Assembly (NCBI GenBank): GCA_948829205.1
Contig: CAQLOA010000092.1
Coordinates: 1-6,169, forward strand
DNA length: 6,169 nt
Reading direction: 5' to 3'
Source of the DNA: an uncultured Eggerthellaceae bacterium
Lineage (GTDB): Bacteria; Actinomycetota; Coriobacteriia; Coriobacteriales; Eggerthellaceae
The notes under the pieces: generated by a model
Databases searched by the model: none
What the model saw: only the letters and a program-made list of their open reading frames with translations
What the model was told of the DNA's origin: nothing
Shown: in pieces, positions 1 to 5,505 of the stretch
Numbering within the stretch: position 1 is the stretch's first letter
Layout of the letters: the number at the start of each line of letters is the position of its first letter
Program-made: the position numbers and the translations under genes

Positions 1-1142
1 CGGAGGGCGTTCGCGGTGAAGTCTTCGGGGCTGTCGCCGCTTTCGGACCCGCCGTCGCCTCCCACGAAGTTGCCGATCTTTATCTGCGCATCGGTGGTGG
101 AGACCTTCGTCTGCGAGCAGTCCTTGGTGATGATGGGCTTGCCGTGGATGACTTGTATGAGCTCTTCGATGCTGGAGGCCGTGTCGTTGCCTTCCTTGAT
201 GGTGGTGGCGAAGTACTGCGTATCGAGCAGGTTGAAGACGCCGTCGGCGTTGATGTCGTACTTCGCGACGTCAGCGGCCGTCGGAGGCTGCGACAGCGCG
301 CGGGTCATCATCCACGTGTCGTTGTTGTCGATTCGCCCGTTGCCGTCGAAGTCGCCGTAGGGCAGCAGGCCTTGGATGTTGTTGTTGGCGTCTACCGTGG
401 TGGACACGGACGTGTCGGCGCTGGAGCAGGCGACCATGTCCACAAGCTTCACGTTGATGCGGTTGCCGTCGTCGACGGCGAAGTTGCTCTCGACGTGGGT
501 GAGGTAGTTCTGGCCGGAGACGCGGAGCTCGTGCGTGCCCGCGGGGATGCGGTCGGGGAAGGCCGCCACGTAGTCGCCGATGATGCGCGTCTCGTCGTTT
601 GCTTCGCCGCCCGTCGCGCTGGTTGCGGGAACGAACTCGGCGGACGATATCACGTTGCCCGTCTGCTTGTCGACGACGAAGGCCTTGACGCCGAAGTCGG
701 AGGTGAGGTTGCCGGTGGGGCTGGTGGGATGGATCTGCGAGCGCAGCTTGACGGTGACGAGCGCGCCGGAGAGCTGCGAGCCCTTCGTGGCGACCGGCAC
801 GGCGTCGGCCTGGGCGTCGACGCCGTCGATGCCGAAGAACGTGACGTCGCCGTCGACCGTCTCGGTGACGTTGCTCTGCGGCACGAGGTTGTCGGAGACC
901 GGGTTCTGCGAAACGCCGTCGCCTTCGCCGGGTTCGGAGCCATTGACGGCGGATCCCTGCTGTCCGGAAGTGGTGCCGGCGCTTGACGAGCTGGACTGGC
1001 TGGAGCTGGACGAGCCGTCGATTGCGTCGGACTGGGCGCTTCCCCCCGAGGCCAAGGCATCCTTCGCGAACGCGATGGAGGGAACCCCGAAAAGGGAGAA
1101 TGCCAGGCAGAAGGTGACTGCGCACGAGATGAATCGCTTCAT
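1..1142 (-). CDS. Secreted dockerin-like (EF-hand-type calcium module) protein, 3' end outside window
   Basis: An open frame runs from ATG at 1142 to the left edge without a stop (380 full codons), so the C-terminus is missing. Residues 1-26 form a Sec signal peptide: MKR, a hydrophobic core, then AFA before K27. A second possible cleavage site follows ALA at 31, and there is no lipobox. Residues 35-80 are a Ser/Gly-rich linker. Residues about 98-236 look like a beta-sandwich; the segment IPAGTHELRVSGQNYLTHVE resembles the carboxypeptidase-regulatory-like domains that often precede dockerins. Two calcium-loop motifs follow: DFDGNGRIDNND (264-275) and DINADGVFNLLD (296-307). They are 20 residues apart, the layout of type I dockerins. 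Family knowledge: dockerins bind cohesins in extracellular complexes. A cohesin partner here is inference, and none is visible. Residues 318-380 are unrecognised. The start is supported by AGAAGGGG seven bases upstream. Sure of a secreted protein and fairly sure of the dockerin; the overall function is unknown. Confidence 0.88.
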   Translation of the reverse strand, partial: MKRFISCAVTFCLAFSLFGVPSIAFAKDALASGGSAQSDAIDGSSSSSQSSSSSAGTTSGQQGSAVNGSEPGEGDGVSQNPVSDNLVPQSNVTETVDGDVTFFGIDGVDAQADAVPVATKGSQLSGALVTVKLRSQIHPTSPTGNLTSDFGVKAFVVDKQTGNVISSAEFVPATSATGGEANDETRIIGDYVAAFPDRIPAGTHELRVSGQNYLTHVESNFAVDDGNRINVKLVDMVACSSADTSVSTTVDANNNIQGLLPYGDFDGNGRIDNNDTWMMTRALSQPPTAADVAKYDINADGVFNLLDTQYFATTIKEGNDTASSIEELIQVIHGKPIITKDCSQTKVSTTDAQIKIGNFVGGDGGSESGDSPEDFTANAL

Positions 1143-1149
1143 GGTGTTT

Positions 1150-1157
1150 CCCCTTCT
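1150..1157 (-). promoter_or_regulatory. Ribosome binding site of the dockerin-like gene
   Basis: On the minus strand, AGAAGGGG lies seven bases before ATG 1142. It is a clear purine-rich Shine-Dalgarno sequence. It fixes the start, which also gives a proper signal peptide. Confidence 0.7.
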
Positions 1158-1164
1158 TTCTTAT

Positions 1165-1186
1165 GCAAGGCCAAACTTGCGGCCTT
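1165..1186 (-). other. Competing small hairpins in the leader of the dockerin-like gene
   Basis: In the minus-strand transcript, AAGGCC (1181-1186) can pair with GGCCTT (1167-1172) as a 6-bp stem. Alternatively GCAAG (1176-1180) can pair with CTTGC (1165-1169). The two pairings share bases, so they exclude each other, and both lie just upstream of the ribosome binding site. The pairing is seen directly; a regulatory role is only inference, and stems this short arise by chance in GC-rich DNA. Confidence 0.3.
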
Positions 1187-1196
1187 TTGCTGCTGG

Positions 1197-1214
1197 AACA
1201 TAAGAAAACATAAG
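1197..1214 (-). repeat. Tandem 8-bp direct repeat with 10-bp period in the leader
   Basis: AACATAAG occurs at 1197-1204 and 1207-1214 (CTTATGTT in the transcript). The copies are one helical turn apart and start just downstream of the predicted transcription start near 1216. This could be an operator or part of the mRNA leader. No function can be assigned. Confidence 0.45.
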
Positions 1215-1222
1215 CGCTGGGG

Positions 1223-1231
1223 AGTATAGCA
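1223..1231 (-). promoter_or_regulatory. Extended -10 promoter of the dockerin-like gene
   Basis: The minus strand reads TGCTATACT: an extended TGn followed by the -10 hexamer TATACT (1223-1228). No good -35 lies 16-18 bases upstream, which fits an extended -10 promoter. The predicted start of transcription is near 1216, giving a leader of about 75 nt. The gene therefore probably has its own promoter and need not depend on readthrough from leuS. Confidence 0.55.
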
Positions 1232-1299
1232 CAGAACCGTTGCCCAAATGTCTCGTAATCGTTTGCTACGCGGGACATTCTTAGGATTTTTGGAAGGGT

Positions 1300-1314
1300 T
1301 TCGAAGTGTTCGAA
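1300..1314. repeat. TTCGAA-GTG-TTCGAA inverted repeat
   Basis: Two TTCGAA hexamers (1300-1305 and 1309-1314) are separated by three bases and form a 15-bp near-palindrome about 70 bp upstream of the -10 element. It could be a regulator binding site. It resembles SOS-type CGAAC...GTTCG boxes only loosely, because the spacing differs. Nothing links it to a known regulator. Confidence 0.3.
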
Positions 1315-1323
1315 CAGGGTAGG

Positions 1324-1366
1324 TTTTGTGGCGTTCGCGTGAAGTCCGCGAAACGCTGTCACAAAA
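1324..1366. repeat. Long imperfect inverted repeat downstream of leuS
   Basis: The left arm (1324-1339) begins TTTTGTG and ends CGCG. The right arm (1347-1366) begins CGCG and ends CACAAAA. They pair over about 16 positions with one single-base bulge and one 3-base bulge around a 7-base loop. It lies 45 bp past the leuS stop, so it could form at the end of the leuS mRNA. Neither strand has a T-run after the stem, so it is not a standard intrinsic terminator. It may be an mRNA 3'-end structure or a protein-binding dyad. Confidence 0.45.
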
Positions 1367-1410
1367 TCTCCAGAACACGCAGGGCTGGCAGCGGGGCCCG
1401 GCGTCACGTT

Positions 1411-3975
1411 CTACTTCGCAACGATGTTGACCAACCTGCCGGGGACGGCGACCTCCTTGACGATGGCCTTGCCTTCGAGCGCGTTCGATATGGCGGCCTT
1501 GCCCGCCTCGACCATGGCGTCCTTGTCAGCGTCGGCAGGGACCTCGATGCGCGTCTTCACCTTGCCGTTCAGCTGCACGGCGATTTCAACCGTGTCGGCA
1601 ACGGCCAGCGACGGGTCGTACGTAGGCCAAGGCTGCGTGTGGACCGAACCTTCGCCGTCGAGCGCAGTCTGCCACAGCTCGTCGGCGAAGTGCGGCGCGA
1701 TGGGCGCCATCAGCTTCACCAGCGTGTCCGCAACGTCGCGGCACAGCGGGCCGCCTGTTTCGCACTGCGTGCGATGCTCGGCCGGCCGCAGGCGCAGAAA
1801 CGCCGCCGTCGCATTCGTCAGCTCCATGATGGCGGCAAGCGCCGTGTTGAAGTTGTTGCGCTCGATGTCGTCGGTTACCTTGCCCACCACGCGATGGCGC
1901 TCGCGCTTCATGGCCATAGCGAGCTCGTGCGCCTTCGACGCGTCGGCTTCGGGGTCGAATAGCGTATCGTCTCCGGCCTTCCCCACCAGGTCGAACACGA
2001 TGCGCCACAAGCGGTTCAGGAACTTGTACATGCCGGCCAGGCCGTCCTCGTTCCAAAGCTTTTCCTTGTCAGGCGGCCCCATGAACAGCATGGCCGCACG
2101 CACGGCGTCGGCTCCGTACTGATCGATCATGTCCTCGGGCGACACCACGTTGCCCTTCGACTTGCTCATGACCTCGCCGTTGGCGTCCAGCACCATGCCC
2201 TGGCACAGCAGGTTGGTGAACGGCTCGTCGAAGTCGAGCATGCCCGCATCGCGCAGCACCTTGGTGAAGAAGCGGCTGTACAGCAGGTGCAGGATGGCGT
2301 GCTCGATGCCGCCGATGTACTGGTCGACCGGCATCCAGGCGTTGGCGCGGTCGCTCGCGAACGGCGCGTGCACGTTGTGCGGGTCGCAGTAGCGCATGTA
2401 GTACCAGCTCGAGCAGGTGAACGTGTCCATGGTGTCGGTCTCGCGCTTGGCGGGGCCGCCGCACTTCGGGCACGTTGTGTTGACGAACCCGGCATGCGTG
2501 GCCAGCGTCTCGCCGGCGGCCAGGTCGATGTCTTCGGGAAGGCGCACGGGCAGCTGGTCTTCGGGGACGGGGACCACGCCGCATTCGGGACAGTGCACCG
2601 CGGGGATGGGGTTGCCCCAGTAGCGCTGGCGGCTGATCAACCAGTCGCGAAGACGGTATTCCACCGTGCGGTTGCCCTTGCCTTCGGCTTCGAGCTTCGC
2701 GACTATGGCCTCTTCGCCTTCGCTGTGCTTCCCGCCGCGCATGCCCGTGAACTCTCCGGACTGCACCAGCGTTCCTTCGGCGGCCATGGCCTCGTCCCAG
2801 TCGACCGAGTCGACCACGCGGCCCTGTTCGCCTGCAAGCTCATCGAGCAGGGGATCTCCGTCTTCCAGAATTATGGGGACGATGGGCAGCCCGTACTTGC
2901 GCGCGAACTCGAAGTCGCGTTGGTCGCCGCAGGGCACGGCCATCACGGCGCCCGTGCCGTAGTCGGCCACCACGTAGTCGGCCACCCACACGGGGACCTG
3001 CTCGCCGTTGACGGGGTTCACTACGTAGCGCCCCGTGAACACGCCGTGCTTCTCGCGGTCGCCTTGGGCCCGTTCGACGGCACTCACCTTGGCTGCGGCC
3101 TCGGCGAAGGCAAGCACTTCGTCGCGCTGGGGCATGCCTTCCACGAGCTCGGGCAGGCCCGGGTATTCCGGCGCCAGCACGAAGAAGCTGCAGCCGAAGA
3201 GCGTATCGGCGCGCGTGGTGAACACGGTTATGGAGGCGGGTTCGGCCGTTGCCTGACCGGGCAGTGGCACCAGGTCGAAGACGACGTTCGCGCCTTCCGA
3301 GCGGCCTATCCAGTTGGCCTGCTGCTGTTTCACGTTCTCAGGCCAACCGGTCAGCTGATCTAGGTCGTCGAGCAGCTGGTCGGCGTATTCGGTGATCTTG
3401 TAGTACCACTGGGTGAGGTCGCGCTTCTCCACCTCGGAGTCACAGCGCCAGCAACGTCCCTCGGTGACCTGCTCGTTGGCAAGCACCGTCTGGCAGCCAG
3501 GGCACCAGTTGACGGGAGAATTGCGGCGCTCGACCAGGCCGCGCTTCCAGAACTCCAGGAAGATCCACTGGCCCCAACGGTAGTATTCGGGGTCGCACGC
3601 CACCACGGTGCGGTCCCAGTCGTAGGAGAAGCCCATGCGCTTGAACGACTCGCGCTGGGTGTCGATGTTGTCGTAGGTCCACTTCGCAGGATGACTGTGA
3701 TGCTTGATGGCGGCGTTTTCCGCAGGCAGGCCGAAGGCGTCCCATCCCATGGGATGCAGCACGTTGAAGCCGCGCATGCGCGAGAAGCGCGCGACGAGGT
3801 CGCCGTAGGTGTAGTTGGACACGTGCCCCATGTGGATGTCGCCCGATGGGTAGGGAAACATCTCGAGCACGTACTTGCGGGGCTTGTCGCTGTTCTCGTC
3901 GACTGCGTTTACGCCCTGCTCCTCCCATTGAAGCTGGATGCGGGGCTCTATCTCGTGCGGGTCGTAGGATTTCAT
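1411..3975 (-). CDS. leuS: Leucyl-tRNA synthetase (class I, with CP1 editing domain)
   Basis: LeuRS charges tRNA-Leu with leucine in the cytoplasm and hydrolyses misacylated products. The 854-residue product is close to E. coli LeuRS (860). In order, it shows the HIGH-type motif HMGH at 48-51; a zinc knuckle with C158, C161, C175 and C178; the CP1 editing domain with the TTRAD stretch at 253-257 and the editing aspartate in GDQRD (D351); a second CxxC pair set (C462/C465 and C502/C505); the KMSKS-loop as VMSKS (602-606); the helical anticodon-binding domain (about 655-790); and a C-terminal domain ending at residue 854. I chose ATG 3975 because MKSYDPHEIEPRIQLQW aligns with the start of other LeuRS proteins. 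The upstream in-frame ATG at 4020 lies inside the predicted -10 box. The ribosome binding site is weak. The first Lys of KMSKS is Val, and the usual His before the editing Asp is Gly. Confidence 0.98.
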   Translation of the reverse strand: MKSYDPHEIEPRIQLQWEEQGVNAVDENSDKPRKYVLEMFPYPSGDIHMGHVSNYTYGDLVARFSRMRGFNVLHPMGWDAFGLPAENAAIKHHSHPAKWTYDNIDTQRESFKRMGFSYDWDRTVVACDPEYYRWGQWIFLEFWKRGLVERRNSPVNWCPGCQTVLANEQVTEGRCWRCDSEVEKRDLTQWYYKITEYADQLLDDLDQLTGWPENVKQQQANWIGRSEGANVVFDLVPLPGQATAEPASITVFTTRADTLFGCSFFVLAPEYPGLPELVEGMPQRDEVLAFAEAAAKVSAVERAQGDREKHGVFTGRYVVNPVNGEQVPVWVADYVVADYGTGAVMAVPCGDQRDFEFARKYGLPIVPIILEDGDPLLDELAGEQGRVVDSVDWDEAMAAEGTLVQSGEFTGMRGGKHSEGEEAIVAKLEAEGKGNRTVEYRLRDWLISRQRYWGNPIPAVHCPECGVVPVPEDQLPVRLPEDIDLAAGETLATHAGFVNTTCPKCGGPAKRETDTMDTFTCSSWYYMRYCDPHNVHAPFASDRANAWMPVDQYIGGIEHAILHLLYSRFFTKVLRDAGMLDFDEPFTNLLCQGMVLDANGEVMSKSKGNVVSPEDMIDQYGADAVRAAMLFMGPPDKEKLWNEDGLAGMYKFLNRLWRIVFDLVGKAGDDTLFDPEADASKAHELAMAMKRERHRVVGKVTDDIERNNFNTALAAIMELTNATAAFLRLRPAEHRTQCETGGPLCRDVADTLVKLMAPIAPHFADELWQTALDGEGSVHTQPWPTYDPSLAVADTVEIAVQLNGKVKTRIEVPADADKDAMVEAGKAAISNALEGKAIVKEVAVPGRLVNIVAK

Positions 3976-4018
3976 CGCGCTCGCTTTCAATCGCGCCTGT
4001 TCCGGTGTCGTGTGCAAC

Positions 4019-4024
4019 ATTATA
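4019..4024 (-). promoter_or_regulatory. Probable leuS promoter (-10 box)
   Basis: The minus strand carries a perfect TATAAT. Transcription would start near 4012, giving a leader of about 37 nt before ATG 3975. No recognisable -35 is seen at the usual spacing. A leader this short leaves no room for a T-box or other aminoacylation-sensing riboswitch. Confidence 0.5.
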
Positions 4025-4092
4025 TGCGTTCGTCGGCGGATGGCGCGGAGGCGGGGCGTGACGGGGGACGTTCGCTTTTGGCACATGGCCTG

Positions 4093-4098
4093 TATAAT
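4093..4098 (+). promoter_or_regulatory. Probable engB promoter, placed for a leaderless mRNA
   Basis: A perfect TATAAT ends seven bases before the A of the engB ATG (4106), so transcription would start at or within a base or two of the start codon. The -35 region is weak: TTCGCT at 4071-4076 with a 16-bp spacer is the best candidate. There is no Shine-Dalgarno sequence between the box and the ATG. Confidence 0.6.
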
Positions 4099-4105
4099 CA
4101 GTCGC

Positions 4106-4705
4106 ATGAACTTCCATCTGGCGAAATACTCCGCATCTTACGGCACGGCTGCCCAGCTGCCCGAAAGCAAGCGGCCCGAGGTGGCGTTCGCCGGCCGCTC
4201 GAACGTAGGCAAGTCGTCGCTTCTGAACAAGCTTATGTTCCGCAAGGGGCTGGCGAAGGTGTCGTCGCAGCCGGGCAAGACCGCCACCATAAACTTCTAC
4301 GAGGTGGACGAGGCGGATCTGGTCGACCTGCCCGGATATGGGTTTGCCAAGGTCTCGAAGGCCGAAAAGAAGCGCTGGGCCGACCTGATAGACGGATACT
4401 TCGACGGCGACCGGCGCTTCGCGCTGGTGGTGTCGCTGATCGACGTGCGGCACGACCCTAGCGCGCTCGACCGCAGCATGGTGGCATTCCTGCAGGAATC
4501 GGGGCTGCCGTTCGCCATAGCGTTGACGAAGGCCGACAAGCTGTCGAACCAGAAGGCGCTTTCGCAGCGCAAGGCCATCTGCAAGGCGCTTGGGGTAAGC
4601 GCGCGCGGAGAAGACGCCGTTCCCGTGGTGCTAACGTCGGCCGAGAGCGGCCGCGGCATCGAGGAGTTGCAGGACCTTATCGCCGAGGCCTGCGAGAGGG
4701 CCTAG
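4106..4705 (+). CDS. engB: Ribosome biogenesis GTPase EngB (YsxC/YihA family)
   Basis: This is a small TRAFAC-class GTPase needed, in bacteria where it has been studied, for late assembly of the 50S ribosomal subunit. All G motifs are visible in 199 residues: G1 GRSNVGKSS (30-38), G2 in QPGKTATINFY (T59), G3 DLPG (74-77), G4 TKAD (141-144) and G5 TSA (177-179). The length is normal for the family. I chose ATG 4106 because about 30 residues before G1 is usual (MNFHLAKYSASYGTAAQLPE here). The in-frame ATG at 4085 would precede the -10 box and lacks a properly spaced ribosome binding site; the still longer frame from 4010 adds an Arg-rich N-terminus with no family counterpart. The gene is divergent from leuS and convergent with the ABC transporter genes, so it is probably monocistronic. 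Confidence 0.96.
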   Translation: MNFHLAKYSASYGTAAQLPESKRPEVAFAGRSNVGKSSLLNKLMFRKGLAKVSSQPGKTATINFYEVDEADLVDLPGYGFAKVSKAEKKRWADLIDGYFDGDRRFALVVSLIDVRHDPSALDRSMVAFLQESGLPFAIALTKADKLSNQKALSQRKAICKALGVSARGEDAVPVVLTSAESGRGIEELQDLIAEACERA

Positions 4706-4706
4706 C

Positions 4707-4736
4707 AATACTTCGGCCGTCTAAGGCCGAAGTATT
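4707..4736. terminator. Hairpin between convergent engB and ABC ATPase genes, likely bidirectional terminator
   Basis: AATACTTCGGCC (4707-4718) and GGCCGAAGTATT (4725-4736) form a perfect 12-bp stem with a 6-base loop. It starts one base after the engB stop. Its other end includes two bases of the ATPase stop codon (TAA, 4737-4735). The symmetric stem ends in GTATT on each strand, but no real T-run follows. Termination in both directions is therefore likely from position and stem strength rather than from a textbook signature. Confidence 0.65.
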
Positions 4737-5505
4737 AAGAGATGTGACCCAGGAAGTCCTTCGTGCGGTCGTGTTTAGGATGGTCGAAGACCTGCTCGGG
4801 CGTGCCTTCCTCGACGATGACGCCGCCGTCCATCAGGATGACCCGGTCGGCGACGTCGCGGGCGAAACCCATCTCGTGGGTGACCACGATCATGGTCATT
4901 CCGCCTTGCGCCAGATCCTTCATAACGGCGAGAACGTCGCGCACGAGTTCGGGGTCGAGGGCGCTCGTGGCCTCGTCGAACAGCATGACGTGCGGGTCCA
5001 TGGCCAGCGCGCGGGCGATGGCGACTCGCTGCTGCTGGCCGCCCGACAGCTGCGAGGGCTTGTAGTCCATGCGGTCGGCAAGCCCGACTTCCGAAAGGCG
5101 CGCCTCGGCCACCTGTGCGGCCTCTTCCTTCGGACGCTTCAGCACCTTCTGCTGGGCAAGCATGACGTTGCGCTTGGCCGTGAGGTGCGGGAACAGGTTG
5201 AAGTTCTGGAAGACCATGCCCACATGGGCGCGGATCTCGTTGATGTTGACCTTCTTGGCGGTGATTTCCGTGTCCTCGAAGTAGATGCGGCCGCCGGTGG
5301 GCTGCTCGAGCAGGTTTATACAACGCAGCATGGTGGACTTGCCCGACCCGGACGGCCCAAGCACGACCACCACCTCGCCACGTCTCACCTCGAGGTTGAT
5401 GTCGCGGAGGACGACGTTGTCGTCGAACGCCTTCTGCAGGTTCTCGATGCGGATCACGACGTCGCCGGGGACGGCCTCCATGCCTGTGTTCACGTTGTCG
5501 CTCAT
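4735..5505 (-). CDS. Polar amino acid ABC transporter ATP-binding protein (GlnQ/HisP/ArtP type)
   Basis: This cytoplasmic ATPase powers amino acid uptake together with the membrane permease encoded just upstream. The 256 residues show Walker A GPSGSGKST (50-58), the Q-loop Q100 in MVFQNFNLFPH, signature LSGGQQQR (153-160), Walker B VMLFDE (173-178), the D-loop SALD (181-184) and the switch H210. The FNLFPHLT stretch after the Q-loop and the HEMGFARDVADR stretch are typical of the polar-amino-acid family. About 16 residues precede the usual start of the domain (VIRIENLQKAF). The start at 5505 is supported by a strong ribosome binding site and a 4-base ATGA overlap with the permease stop, which suggests translational coupling. 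The substrate (Gln, Glu, His, Arg or another) cannot be read from the ATPase. Confidence 0.96.
   Translation of the reverse strand: MSDNVNTGMEAVPGDVVIRIENLQKAFDDNVVLRDINLEVRRGEVVVVLGPSGSGKSTMLRCINLLEQPTGGRIYFEDTEITAKKVNINEIRAHVGMVFQNFNLFPHLTAKRNVMLAQQKVLKRPKEEAAQVAEARLSEVGLADRMDYKPSQLSGGQQQRVAIARALAMDPHVMLFDEATSALDPELVRDVLAVMKDLAQGGMTMIVVTHEMGFARDVADRVILMDGGVIVEEGTPEQVFDHPKHDRTKDFLGHIS

Noticed and set aside
144..986. Plus-strand open frame of 280 codons
   Set aside because: It is antisense to the dockerin-like gene. Its Val/Gly/Asp/Arg-rich product reflects the GC bias of the opposite strand, and it has no recognisable domain.
1324..1366. Intrinsic terminator of leuS
   Set aside because: The stem forms, but the minus strand continues with CCTACCC rather than a T-run, so I list it only as an inverted repeat.
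1139..1378. Minus-strand 79-codon frame ending in an ATGA overlap with the dockerin-like gene
   Set aside because: It starts with GTG and no ribosome binding site. Its third codon positions lack the strong G/C bias of the real genes, and the predicted promoter of the next gene lies inside it. The overlap is probably chance.
271..1407. Minus-strand open frame of 378 codons
   Set aside because: It crosses the intergenic promoter region and overlaps the signal-peptide gene in another frame. The product is Arg-rich and shows no family features.
2287..3363. Plus-strand open frame of 358 codons
   Set aside because: It lies entirely antisense to leuS, is rich in Val, Ala, Gly, His and Arg, and has no domain. 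It is a shadow of the synthetase gene.
3976..4018. T-box or leucine-sensing leader in front of leuS
   Set aside because: The predicted leader is only about 37 nt, far too short for a T-box, and no specifier hairpin or antiterminator motif is visible.
3976..4107. N-terminal extension of LeuRS by 44 residues (start at 4107)
   Set aside because: The extra residues have no counterpart in LeuRS, contain the predicted leuS promoter and cross the engB start. ATG 3975 fits the family N-terminus.
3440..4453. Minus-strand open frame of 337 codons spanning leuS and engB
   Set aside because: It runs antisense through engB and out of frame through leuS, both of which are certain. The product is Arg/His-rich and unrecognisable.
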